Position numbers and translations under genes: made by a program
Part shown: in pieces, positions 34,712 through 52,190 of the stretch
Numbering within the stretch: the first letter of the stretch is position 1
Layout of the letters: each line of letters begins with the position of its first letter
From: Spinacia oleracea
Lineage: Eukaryota > Streptophyta > Magnoliopsida > Caryophyllales > Amaranthaceae
DNA: 64,000 bases
Direction of reading: 5' to 3'
Assembly (NCBI RefSeq): GCF_020520425.1
Contig: NC_079488.1
Span: 4,069,747-4,133,746 of the forward strand
Notes under the pieces: generated by a model
Told to the model about the DNA's origin: nothing
Databases searched by the model: none
Seen by the model: the letters and a program-made list of their open reading frames with translations, nothing else

Positions 34712-35294
34712 TACCGGTTGTCCTTAACAATTTTCTAACCTCACTGGAAAATATCACAAAAAAAAAAAAAATGTTTTTAATTATTTTTTGTGTATGCACC
34801 ATATTTTCTGAATGGACTAACAACCAGGTTCGGATTGCAAAAACCAGCTGTGCATTACCACAGCCACGTCTGCACATTATTAAGGTAATCGCACTTTTTC
34901 CCAATACTTGCATTCAATTCGAGGTCTAAGTGGGAATACTAAAAATGAATGGAAAGCAATTAATTTGATTCATCGAATCTTACAAAAACTGGTGCATGCA
35001 TTACTACTCCATTTTTATTCACTCAAACACGCTTCCCACACTCCGATTCCCAACACCAAAACTCTTCCCATTCTAATCATTCCGCCTATAAAAATCTCGG
35101 AACATCCCCTCCTTCTTATCAAATTCCCAATTTTAAAATTCAAAATTCACCTATCTCTCCTAGTAAATCGCACCAGCCCTACCTATAAAATCATGACCCT
35201 CTACAAACTCCAATTCCCAAACCCTACAAATTCATCTTCTCCTTCTACACCCATCATCACCGTCATACCTCTTCAAGTCATTCATCCGGAAACA

Positions 35295-36788
35295 ATGCCT
35301 CCCAAACAACCAACACCAAAACCACCAGCCACAAAATCCACTACAAAACTCACCACCAAACGAAAACTGGTCTTGAAGAAGGAAATTGCTGCTTTGACTC
35401 AGGGGGAACCTCATCTTCCAGCTGAGAAGAAGGTAAAACTCGAACCCACAAAATTTTTCTATTTTCCCCCAGATCGTATGCTCCCTGGTCTTAGCATAGA
35501 TTTTGGTTGGTGTCGGGAAATAGGGTTTGTAGAATTGTTGGAGACGATCGAGTCTCAAGGTTGGACTTATCTTTTTGAGGTTTGTTCTAAAGCTTGCATG
35601 CATCCAGAAGCAATGGGGGAATTTTGCTCAAACTTTGTCAATCAAAAGGGGGTTTGTAGTTCTGAAGTTAATGGGAAACACTTTAGCTTCGATTCTGAGA
35701 AATTAGGGTCTTGGTTCAAAGTCCCAGTGTTAGGAGAGGAGGTCTATCACAAGGGAAAGGGTCAAATTGAGCTCGGGGGTGCAACAATGAAGGAAGTTTA
35801 CTCATATTTTGGTGGTCAAGGGAAACACCCAAAAGCTCTCAACCAGTCTGTCCTCACTCCTTTTCAAAAGGTCCTTTTTAATGTGGTCCGACGAGGCATT
35901 GTTCCGCGTCATGACAAGCGTGCTTTGGCAAGCAGGTTAGATCTGATCTACATCTTTCTCCTAGAATCTCAGCGTCAAATAAACTTTCCTGTCGTTTTTA
36001 TCTCCCATCTCACTCACTCCATCTCCCAGAACAATATGATTGGGTATGGGTCTCTTCTCACCTTCATCATGAGAAAGGTTGGGGTTGACCTTACTCGTTA
36101 CTCAGCTGAACCTCTTACTCCTGCCCATATCCTTAACAAAGCTTGCTTGAATGGGATTAGCCTGAGTGTAGTGGATGGAGTCGTCTGTGTTGGTAAGACG
36201 AATGTGGGAGATACTACACCTCAGGAGGAAGAGGGAGAAGAAGATGTCGATTAGGAGGAGGATGATTTAGAAGGAGTAGAAGAAGAGCTTGATGAGGGAG
36301 ATGAACTGTCAGATGCGGAAGAGGAGGCACCACTTCCTTGCCAGGAGACAGAGGGTCAGACAGAGGGTGTTCCTGTTGACCTATGTCCAAAGGAGACAAG
36401 TCCAATCAAAGCCACCTCCTCTCCCAAGAACATTCCAACCACATCATCTTATCAGCCTATCCGTCGCAGTAGCCGTCTAGCCAGCTCTTCCAAAGGAATT
36501 CCTCCGGTCTACAGGGTCGAGGATTCAGAATCAGACAAAGATGGTGAAACTCAATCTGCTGCTCCCTCACCAGACGGTTCAGTGCAGCTCTTGGTGGCTA
36601 AAGTGGATCAACTGCAGCTGGACAATGTGGTTCTGTTGTCAGCTGTTACTTCTTTGCAGGAGCTCATTCACAAGATGCAGCAGGACCAGGCAGAGTTCTT
36701 CAATGACATGACAGAACGTCTTGCTGACATGATCGTCGAGGAGGTGACACATGCTGAGGATGCTGCTCCTGGATCTCCCCAAACCTGA
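35295..36788 (+). pseudogene. Sirevirus env-like frame, interrupted by an in-frame amber stop
   Basis: The frame is open from 34908. ATG at 35295 gives a lysine/proline-rich start (MPPKQPTPKPP). A conserved central part contains PPDRMLPGLSIDFGW and VVRRGIVPRHDKRA, similar to putative plant transposon-protein domains in the 3' frames of Sireviruses. A TAG at 36252-36254 interrupts it. The same frame then continues with an acidic segment and a C-terminal predicted coiled coil (QLLVAKVDQLQLDNVVLLSA) to a TGA at 36786-36788. No clear signal peptide was seen. A role as a true envelope protein is unproven in plants. Confidence 0.65.
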
Positions 36789-37341
36789 CCCTGCTACAAA
36801 ATCTTTGCTTATCCTACCCCATATAATCTGCTGTCCATCAAACATTTTATTTTGTTTTGCTGGCTCTTTAAACAATTTTTTTTGGTTTGGTTTTTGGATG
36901 CGCCAAGTTTATGACTAATGCTCATTAGTGCGCTTTTCCTACGTTCTGATAGTTGCCCCACTCTGACTTGTAGAATTTTTGCTTGTGTTGTGCTATATGT
37001 TGCGTTTATCTTGTTCTGCTTGCAGGGGTGCGGTCAAACTCGTTGACCGACTTGAGCTGCATGATGACTATCTGCTTGCTAGGGTAATATGATTTCCATA
37101 TCCTCCTTCTTCTTCTTCTTCTCCTTTGGTTCGGCGTTTTTCCCTACTCCCTTTTTGATAATTCCAAAGGGGGAAGATATTGAGAGGACAACTTGTGTTC
37201 CATTATATTTGTTTTTATACTTGGGTTTACCACCTACGCGACTCATCTGTTCCTGGTTAAGTTTTTGACTCTGGATTGTCAGGTTACATATCTCATTCCT
37301 TAAGTTATTTACTCCTATCAAGTTGTAAGGTTGTCATCATC
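36789..37341 (+). other. 3' non-coding region of the Sirevirus
   Basis: Non-coding, with T-rich and CTT-rich stretches (37099-37125) and repeated purine motifs such as AAAGGGGGAAGA (37166-37177). Sireviruses usually carry several polypurine-tract-like sequences here. Confidence 0.6.
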
Positions 37342-37354
37342 AAAAAGGGGGAAA
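37342..37354 (+). promoter_or_regulatory. polypurine tract of the Sirevirus
   Basis: AAAAAGGGGGAAA directly before the 3' LTR start at 37356. It primes plus-strand DNA synthesis. Confidence 0.85.
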
Positions 37355-37355
37355 T

Positions 37356-38448
37356 TGTTGATTCCTGGTTTTGATGATGACAAGCTTACCTTCTACTAAT
37401 AGTTCGTTTTGGAGAATGTCAGGAACAGGTTAATATTTAAAGAAGAACAAATGCAACAACCGAAGCAAGCTAGGGAGCTTTGAAGTAATTAAGTTCAAAG
37501 TACGTGGCAAGATTAAATCAAGGATCAAGTCAAGCAAATTCTATAAGGGTCGAAAGGTATAAGACCAATGTAATTTAGTACATGCTTAGTATGGGAACAG
37601 AGTATTTTGAAGAGTCCTAGTTATATCGTGAAACGAAATAAATCAGTTTTACTTTTACAAAAAGATAAACGTCAAATGTTTTAAACTGATTTTACAAAAC
37701 TGTTTGAAGTTACACTCTTGAATTTGAGTTAACATATAACTCTCAAAATACGAAAAGATTGATTTTCCTAAACGCGTTTGAAGTAAGATTTGCGAAAATC
37801 TATCTATTAAAAAGAGTCCTAAACTGGGTTGGATTTGAATCTAGGTTAAACACTTGGATTCGTATAAATACAACCTTTGTTCTTTGCGAAACTTTTTATC
37901 AGACTTATTTACATCAACCGGAAGCTTTCAGGTATCACCCTTAAAGTCTTAATCTTTAAAGAAGTCTGTTCCTGTTCCCATATAGAGCAGTATTTGTTAC
38001 TTAGTCTTATATCATATGTTAAGTAGTTAATTAATTCTTATACGTTTGATTAAAGTGTTGAGTTATTGTATGTTAAGCCTGAGTCAGGCTTACTTGAGCA
38101 AGAGAGAAGATCTCACGAGAGATCAGTGAGTAGGAACAGTTGAGGGACTGTTTCCATAAGGGAAGGAACAAAGAGGGTTGTTCCTAGTCATCTGCAATCA
38201 GAGGCGATTGGCAGATTGTGGCCCGAGTAGATTAGGTTTGTAAAGAAACTAAGTTGTTTTGCCTAATTAGTGAAAGTGTTTAAGTCCCCAAAGGGGCCGT
38301 GGTTTTTTCCTCTCTATTGGGCCTAGAGAGTTTTCCACGCTAAATCTTGCTTGCATATTTTACTATTTCTGTTCCTTATAGTTTAATTTTTATAAATACG
38401 TAAAATATCAATTCACCCCCCCTCTTGAGGAACTCTGTAAAACTAACA
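37356..38448 (+). repeat. 3' LTR of the Sirevirus
   Basis: 1093 bp, same length and, on reading, same sequence as the 5' LTR. Followed by the AGAAC duplication. Confidence 0.93.
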
Positions 38449-38819
38449 AGAACTTACTAGGAAGTTTCACTTCATATAAACCTCTTTGCTATTCACTTCT
38501 TAGGAAATGAAACTTCTCATGCATTAGAATGTCAACCAAATTAACACAAATAAATATTTATTTTTAAATGTTATTGGGTTTGATCTTAATATATACAAGA
38601 TCAAAATATCTAACTTTTGTAATTTTTATTATTATGTAATTAAAAATATTGGTGGTCAAAATTAGTATATACGAAGTATATAGTTTGGAAAGTCAAGATA
38701 CGATGCATCTATAATTATATTCTTTACTCCCTCCACCACATTTTATGATTCCTTTTTTCTCCGCCTTTTTTTTTTTCTTTCCTCTGTTTTTATTTTTTAT
38801 TTTTTACCAAAGGCAAGAT

Positions 38820-39110
38820 GACAAAAAAAAGTACATCGTCGCCTCATACGTTGCGTCATCTGAGTAGACCAAAGTACTGCATATTACGCGTATAAGTACC
38901 TCATATTCCATTCATTGAAAGACACATTGAACACTCGTACTTGCTCTCACTTCTCTCTACTTTCTTCTCTAAATAAACTTTACTCTGACTATTAATGATT
39001 TAAGCATCGAAGAAGATTTTCTCGATTAAACCTCTAATGTTAGCTAAGATTTTCTTTGCTTGACAGGGCAAGGTGTTCTTAAACCATCTTCCCAGTTTTA
39101 TATTCGGAAC
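38820..39110 (+). mobile_element. degenerate Ty3/gypsy LTR remnant (Tat/Ogre-like)
   Basis: Contains GCGTATAAGTACCTC, a CT-rich transcript-start-like region (TTGCTCTCACTTCTCTCTAC), TTAAGCATCGAAG and CTTTGCTTGACAGG. This succession resembles the R/U5 part of Tat-lineage LTRs (CTCTCATTCTCTCTAC ... GAGCGTCGGAG ... CCTTGCAGG). Ends are not defined. The stretch 38454-38819 beside it has nothing recognisable. Confidence 0.4.
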
Positions 39111-39400
39111 AACCATCATGTAGAGTATACTAAAGGCCTGACCCATGCTAAGCCCACTCTGTATCGTATTAGGTCGGGCGGGGCCAAAATTCGTTAAATA
39201 GGGCCCAGGCTCACGGACCGTCGTGCTTAAGCCAAATGTAACGTGCTTTGTCATGTTGGGTCGATTCATACTGTGCCTTGTCGTGCTTTTCCAAAAAGAT
39301 GCGGACCACGTCCAACCTACGACTCCGTGCTCGTGCCAGGCCAGTCATTTTTGTGTCAGGCCGGCCCGGGTCGGCCCACAACATCTTTAGAGTAGATCAG
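39111..39400. mobile_element. degenerate hAT-like element rich in GGCCCGGGTCGG motifs
   Basis: Runs roughly from TAAAGGCCTGACCCATG to GGCCCACAACATCTTTA, with imperfect 8-bp flanks GAGTATAC/GAGTAGAT. It contains GTCGGGCGGGGCC, GTGCCAGGCC and GGCCGGCCCGGG words typical of plant hAT MITEs. No protein is encoded. 39401-39702 holds nothing recognisable. Confidence 0.45.
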
Positions 39401-39702
39401 TTGTTGACATTTTATTTTTTTATAGAATAAAGTACATTTAGTATTTTATGTTTAGGTGTGGAACCGTGGAAGTAAGAGAGATGTATTTTACGAAGCAAAT
39501 TTTTATGTTTGGCCTACGTTGACTACGAGCCCGCCACATTTGAATAAACGTTATGAATCGTATGTTTTTTAATTTGATAAGAAAAAGCGACTCTACTAAA
39601 CAACATCTATTATAGATTAATCATCCTAGTTATATAGGTTTATGTTTGAGCCACTCTCAAGTATTGCATAGCTGATGAGACTCGACTCTGTAAGGTGAGT
39701 TC

Positions 39703-39921
39703 CACTGCAAAAAACTGTACCATTAACGACGGGAAATCCCGTCGTTAAAGGTCAATAATCGTTGATTAATGACGAGATTTCTTGTCGCGAACCCGTCATA
39801 AAAGTGGGCCATCGTTAATGGAAAATCTCGTCGTTAATCCGTCGTAAAAGACATCCTGCGACGATTGTTCCCGTCTTGTTTGGTTGTTAGGTTGTCGTTA
39901 AAAATACATATTCTTATAGTG
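39703..39921. mobile_element. mini-CACTA (AACGACGGGA family), copy 1
   Basis: Starts CACTGCAAAAAACTGTACC and ends ATTCTTATAGTG, with TTC duplicated on both sides (39700-39702, 39922-39924). The interior is made of TAACGACGGGAAATCCCGTC-type inverted repeats. It is in the opposite orientation to the copies at 47206 and 48209. 39922-40159 holds nothing recognisable. Confidence 0.8.
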
Positions 39922-40159
39922 TTCTCCACCAACTTATGTTCGTTGTTATGAATTGTAGATGGATTATGGAGAAAGTAGGAATACTGTGTATTCGGCTAAT
40001 AAGCAAACATCATTCAAGCTTGATGGAGATAGTAGCTAGGCAACTCAACCTTATAACTGAGAGAGTGAGAGGTTACAACTTACAAGTTTTGTAAAAAATG
40101 AAAATAAGATGAATAGAAAGGAAATAAGTCTATTTGACATATGTGCATGGGTTGTCGTA

Positions 40160-40400
40160 TAAACATATTCTTCTATCATTCCTTAAATATATGACTTTGT
40201 CACTTAATCTCTGGAAGTATGCATGAGGAAAAATTAAAATAATAATAATTGACATTTAGAAAGTATATCAATATGAATCTAACAATTAAGATCCTACATG
40301 ATTATATATATTTCCCGACGTAAATATTACAAAAGATAGTCAAAGGTACGATGTAAATAGTGTAAAAGTTAAAATGATGCGATATTTGCGGAACAGATTA
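40160..40400. mobile_element. degenerate Stowaway-like MITE
   Basis: Shares order and words with the element at 24414-24669: CATTCCTTAAATAT at the left, TTGACATTTAGAAAGTATAT and GTAAATAGTGTAAAA in the middle, ATGATGCGATATTTGCGGAAC at the right. Its termini are decayed. Confidence 0.6.
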
Positions 40401-40531
40401 AATATCACAATTAGTCGAGTAGAACATCTTATATTTAGATTAAACAGAGTTAGATGGTTAATTTTTTATGGATCGGACTGAAAGTAAATAGTTTTCTTGT
40501 CTCTCGAGCTTGTTAAAATTGCAACGATTAA

Positions 40532-40981
40532 TCATAATACTTATAAAGCCTTGAACTTCTATTACTATTCACCCAATAATGCAATTATCTACATACCCCT
40601 AATTTCCTTCTTTGTTTTTTTTTTTTGTCTTACTCTTATCAATAGTGTAATGTCTATTTTCACACTTCCTTTTGCCTTTGCTTTCTCTAAGATGCTCCTC
40701 TTCCATTTTCGACCTAAGTACGTTACTAATGTTTCATGTGGAATGCTACAATAATGATTTTAGAGAGCTTAATGTTGCATGTGGAATGTTAAAATATCAA
40801 TGACACCTCTTGTAAACGTATATATAATCGCATATTATTAATTACGAGCAAATCGAGCTTTATCTTTATTTTCCTAGCGTTCGCCATAAATTTGTAAATG
40901 TCACTTTACGAAACAATTCTACAAAATAATTTTTTTATAGTTTGGGGGATCGTGCGCGCTAGCGCACGGTCCAACAACTAG
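40532..40981 (+). mobile_element. small non-autonomous Helitron
   Basis: The 3' end is diagnostic: a GC-rich hairpin CGTGCGCGCTAGCGCACG followed by GTCCAACAACTAG and then T (CTAG ends at 40981). A plausible 5' end is TCATAATACTTATAAAGCC at 40532 after an A, similar to the usual TCTATACTA...AAAGCC starts. No Rep/helicase is encoded and there is no target duplication, as expected. Confidence 0.65.
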
Positions 40982-41019
40982 TTTACTAAATATTTCATGA
41001 ATGAATGCAACTTACAGAA

Positions 41020-41165
41020 TTATGTGGATGTCAATTAGTTTAGTTGGTAAAGTCTTAAGGGACGGTATCCCGTATCCAAGACATGAGATCGAATCCCATC
41101 TATACCATTTGTCGCCTTTATATCATTTTATGGCTCTCTCCACAACCAAAAAAAATTTGTATATT
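41020..41165 (+). repeat. tRNA-derived SINE
   Basis: A-box-like TTAGTTTAGTTGGTAAAG and B-box-like GATCGAATCCC about 45 bp apart, then a non-tRNA body ending in an A-rich tail (AACCAAAAAAAA). The head resembles a tRNA but lacks full pairing. Confidence 0.55.
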
Positions 41166-41215
41166 TTTCTTGAGAAAATTTGAAACATACAATCAAAGAT
41201 ACTCCGTATTAACCA

Positions 41216-41405
41216 ATTGTCTGTTGGTTCAGTGGTGATTAAGGCTGAGCTTGATAGGGAGGATCCCGTGTTCGATCATCCGTAACAACAATTGGGAGGG
41301 GACTGAAAACTATCCACCCAGAACTCGTTCCGAATCCAATTTAGCCCTAAAGATGAGCCAGATGGTACACACAAAAAAAAATAAATAAAATAAAAATAAA
41401 ATACA
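41216..41405 (+). repeat. second tRNA-derived SINE
   Basis: A-box-like GTTGGTTCAGTGGTG and B-box-like GTGTTCGATCATCC, a body of about 100 bp and an A-rich tail with AAATAAAATAAAA repeats. The sequence differs from the SINE 50 bp upstream. Confidence 0.6.
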
Positions 41406-42169
41406 CTCCTTATTAGAGAGAACTTTTCCAAGTCATTATATGGCCCGGTCAAGATGGGGTTATAATATAAAACAAGCGTTGACTTTGAATATCTTGTTCA
41501 TTTGTTTGACTTGTTTAAAAGTTCAATTTAGGATCTTTACTATTTTTTTGTTTTGACATGAGCTAATCCAGAAATTAAGTGTATAAATGTACCACATAAT
41601 ATTTCTTCTTCAACAAGGGAATCATCGATTAATCTATATCTACCAAGACTCCAAGAGGTATGATCTCTTTTAAATTAGTTTATTCAAGTTTTTCTTTTGA
41701 GGGGATTAATTTAATTTATTCAAGTTAATTCTTAGTAATATTCATCTATTTTCTTGTTAACATTTTAGTACTTTTAATTTTTTGTGTAATTTCTTATAAG
41801 AGGTTCTAAAATACCGTGAAATTTATTATAACTATTTCACTTTTTGTCAAGAAAAGAAATTAAACAACAAAACATGGTGTAGCCACTCTTAGTCTCTTAC
41901 AATATTATCATGAATTCATGATCGAATAAGCCTAGCTATAACGATGGTTCTAAAATTAAATACGAAGTTGTTCATAAATTTACTACTAAAAGTTTGTTAA
42001 ATTATTGTTGCTTTCTAATTCTTTTCCTAACTTTTATAGTTGTAGAGTATGTTATAGCATATGCGTAAAAACCGTTGATGTTAATTACCATTAAAAAAAA
42101 TAACTATTTGACTAGAAAATATAACTATTTGATTAAAAATTAAGTATACCTATTTAATTTATTGTAGAA
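41406..42169. other. intergenic region, no gene seen
   Basis: AT-rich. The words AGAGGTTCTAAAATACCGTGAAATTT at 41801-41826 (first part) recur around the Harbinger MITE near 43451-43790, so this may be an older duplication of the methyltransferase-like gene's upstream sequence. No exon was recognised. Confidence 0.4.
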
Positions 42170-43283
<1,114 letters not shown>

Positions 43284-43461
43284 TATAACTAATAATAGTA
43301 GAAAATACAATTTGATCACATTGAGTAATTATTTAGTAAAAAGTTGATCTTCTGCATAAGACAGTCTTATATAAATTTTTCTAATATTAATTCGTATAGG
43401 GTACGTGCTATAGTTTTCATCGATTTTTTTGTTGACAAAACTTAATTATCAGAGGTTCTAA

Positions 43462-43774
43462 GAGCATCTCCAATGGTTGTAGCTAGGGACTAGCTTGAAA
43501 TTTATTAAATTTTCAAGCTAGTAGCTACACCATTGTAGTGAAAGTAATAAATTAGCTTGGTCAAGCAAATTAGCTTAAACAAGATAATTTGCTTGACAAC
43601 TAGCTTCTAAAAATTATCAAATTATTAATTGACAAGTGGGACAAGTGAGACCAATTTAAATATCAAGCTATTTCCTAGCCATTGGAGCACAAACTAGCTA
43701 GACAATGAAATAGCTTGAAATCTTATGTGGCATAACAAGCTAATTGTCAAATTGACTTACCATTATAGATGCTC
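43462..43774. mobile_element. Harbinger-type MITE just upstream of the methyltransferase-like gene
   Basis: Ends GAGCATCTCCAATGGT and (inverse) GAGCATCTATAATGGT, with TAA duplicated (43459-43461, 43775-43777). The unoccupied counterpart AGAGGTTCTAAAA(T)ACCG at about 41791-41815 supports the insertion. It ends 34 bp before the start codon of the next gene. Confidence 0.75.
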
Positions 43775-43808
43775 TAAAACACCGTGAAATTTCGTGTATA
43801 AAATAGCT

Positions 43809-49312
<5,504 letters not shown>

Positions 49313-49568
49313 ATCTCGTGTGCATCAGTGCCTTTTCAGTATCAGTCATGTTGTTTATAAACTACTATATGTAGGAAGATGTTACGATAAGGAAAATTAT
49401 GTTATGGAAAGTTTTTCTGAGATACAATATATCTAGGACGTAGTTTACATTGTTTATGATAGTTTCCTGTTAGTTGCAGTTTACCTTAATTACTTCACTT
49501 TTGCACGCTATATATTTTTCATCAATGAGAATAAACACACAATCTTTTTCCTTCAATGATACTACATA
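49313..49568. other. 3' flank of the methyltransferase-like gene
   Basis: Likely 3' UTR and flank. It contains CAATGAGAATAAACACAC near 49522-49539, a possible polyadenylation signal. A Helitron terminus begins at 49569. Confidence 0.45.
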
Positions 49569-50361
<793 letters not shown>

Positions 50362-50435
50362 ATTTGACAACGATTGAATTTTGTATGTATCAGTGTCATT
50401 TAGGCTCCATTTAGTTGGGTGTAAAACGTTTTTAT

Positions 50436-50758
50436 TGGCAGAAACCATTAGATTTCCTACGTGGCGCTGTAATATTGGATTAATGTTTGATTTTAAATTG
50501 AATCTTATTTATTTTATTTTAGATTAGTGTTTGAATTTGGAAGAATTTTATTTTAGATTTATTTTTAATTATTAGAGTATTTGATTGTAGATGGAGTTGT
50601 ATATATTAGTAATTAAGTAATTAAAATATCTATGTGGCACCTAATTAATTACCTACGTGGCAATTGATTTTTTTAATTCAAAAATAAATTAGAAATCTTA
50701 TTTTTCATTGGCCGAAAACATTAGTAATCCTACGTGACAATCTAATAATTCAGCAAAT
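50436..50758 (-). mobile_element. second Helitron copy fragment, split by a copia element
   Basis: Repeats the internal units (ATTGGCAGAAACCATTAG, CTACGTGGCGCTG) and reaches ATTCAGCAAAT, where the copia element inserted. Its 5' end continues at 62407 with ATGCCCCCTTTATATAT. A third partial copy follows at about 62430-62576. Confidence 0.68.
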
Positions 50759-52174
50759 TGAAGGAAATAATGCCTTTGGTCCAAGTATGCATATAATATT
50801 AAGTCTAATAAATGCGGTTCAGTATTAATTAACAAGTTAATAAATTCAGTGAGATCAAGTGAGCTGAATGCCTAGCTAGAGGCCGCTTCAGTTCAAGTGG
50901 AATTAATGATATTAATCCACAGCTTACTCTTGACTGAACCCGTAGGGTCACACAAATAGTACGTAAACGGATCAAGTATTTAATGTCATTAAATACTCCA
51001 TCTATGAATATTCGGAATCAACGGATCTTGGTTTCAGTGGGAGCTAAGATCGTCAAAGACAAGCAAATGAATACTCCGGAAATGATGATATTGCCGGAAA
51101 CGGAAATATGGATCGTATCGGAAATATAAATATTATCCAAGTCCTAGATGTTGCCGGTAACGGAAACATGGTACGTATCGGAAAATATTAATGGAAATGG
51201 AAATATTGCCGGAATCGGAAATATTGCCGGAAACGGAAATATTGCCGGAAACGGAAATATTGTCAGAATCGGAAATATTATCTGAATCGGAAAATAATTC
51301 TGGAAACGGAAATATTAAATATTTGTTCGAAACGAAAATTAATTCCGGAATCGGAAATATTAAATATTGTTCGTATCGGAAATGAATTCCGGAACCGGGA
51401 ATTTAATCGGAAGCGCATCGTACGAATTAGCATCGGACGAGGCTTACTAGACGAAGGCCCAAAACGAAGCCAGGCCCGAGCCCAACAAGCCAAGCGCCCA
51501 AACACGGAGCTGCTACAGCCTCGCCAGGCCCAGCGCAAGGCCAGGCCCAGCAAGGCCATAGGCGCGCGCGGGCTTATGCTCGTGGGATGCGAGGCAGCGC
51601 CTGCTCGTGTGGGCCGCAAGGCCTGCGCGGGTGCGTGTGTTCCTCGTGGTCGTGCAACACTCGTGTTCGTAACGAATCCTAATCCTATTGGAATTCGTGC
51701 ATTGATTAAATCCTAATTCTAAAAGATTAAATTTATTATTTAGAGTTCTAATAGGATTCTAATTAATAAATCCATATCCTAGTAGGATTATAATTCCTTT
51801 CCATAAACTCTATAAATAGGTGCCTAGGGTCACATATTTACATCGAGATTTGAAGTATTCAAAAGATAAGATTTTCAAGCAAAAATCAGCCAAACACTTG
51901 CAACCCAAATAGCCGAAAATCCTAGTAACCTTAAGGGCGATTCTAGTTGGTCAAGCTTAAGGCGGATCCGGACGTGCTGTGGACTATCTACGGAGGGACG
52001 ACACTTGGAGTCCTAAAGACTTGTTCTTGTTCGGTTCGGGCGCAGCTAGGGAGGGCACGCTACAAAGTGTATGCATCTGAATTATGCTAAATGATTATGT
52101 GTAAATAATATGTTTCCTGGCTTTATGGTTTTTCCGCATGATTTATGTTTATTCATATGTATCATAACCTAACA
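50759..52174 (+). repeat. 5' LTR of the non-coding copia element
   Basis: 1416 bp, TGAAGGAAATAATGCC to CATAACCTAACA. TATA box at 51811-51818. An array of GCCGGAAACGGAAATATT units lies around 51090-51290. Confidence 0.92.
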
Positions 52175-52190
52175 GTGGTGTCAGAGCCTC
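52175..52190 (+). promoter_or_regulatory. primer binding site of the non-coding copia element
   Basis: GTGGTGTCAGAGCCTC directly after the 5' LTR, a variant of the Met-tRNA complement with one mismatch in TGGTATCAGAGC. Confidence 0.75.

Larger units (their letters stand above)
28576..38448 (+). mobile_element. full-length Sirevirus (Ty1/copia, SIRE type)
   Basis: 9873-bp element with two 1093-bp LTRs (28576-29668 and 37356-38448) that look identical throughout. It has a 5-bp duplication AGAAC (28571-28575, 38449-38453), a Met-tRNA PBS (29671) and a polypurine tract (37342-37354). Internal order is gag, pol (protease, integrase, RT, RNase H), an env-like frame and a long 3' non-coding part, the layout of Sireviruses such as SIRE1. 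Every frame carries a visible lesion: a stop in gag, a frameshift in pol and a stop in the env-like frame. Identical LTRs indicate very recent insertion. Confidence 0.93.

Noticed and set aside
34908..35294. N-terminal extension of the env-like frame
   Set aside because: The frame is open, but the stretch looks like untranslated sequence. The ATG at 35295 with a Lys/Pro-rich start fits better.
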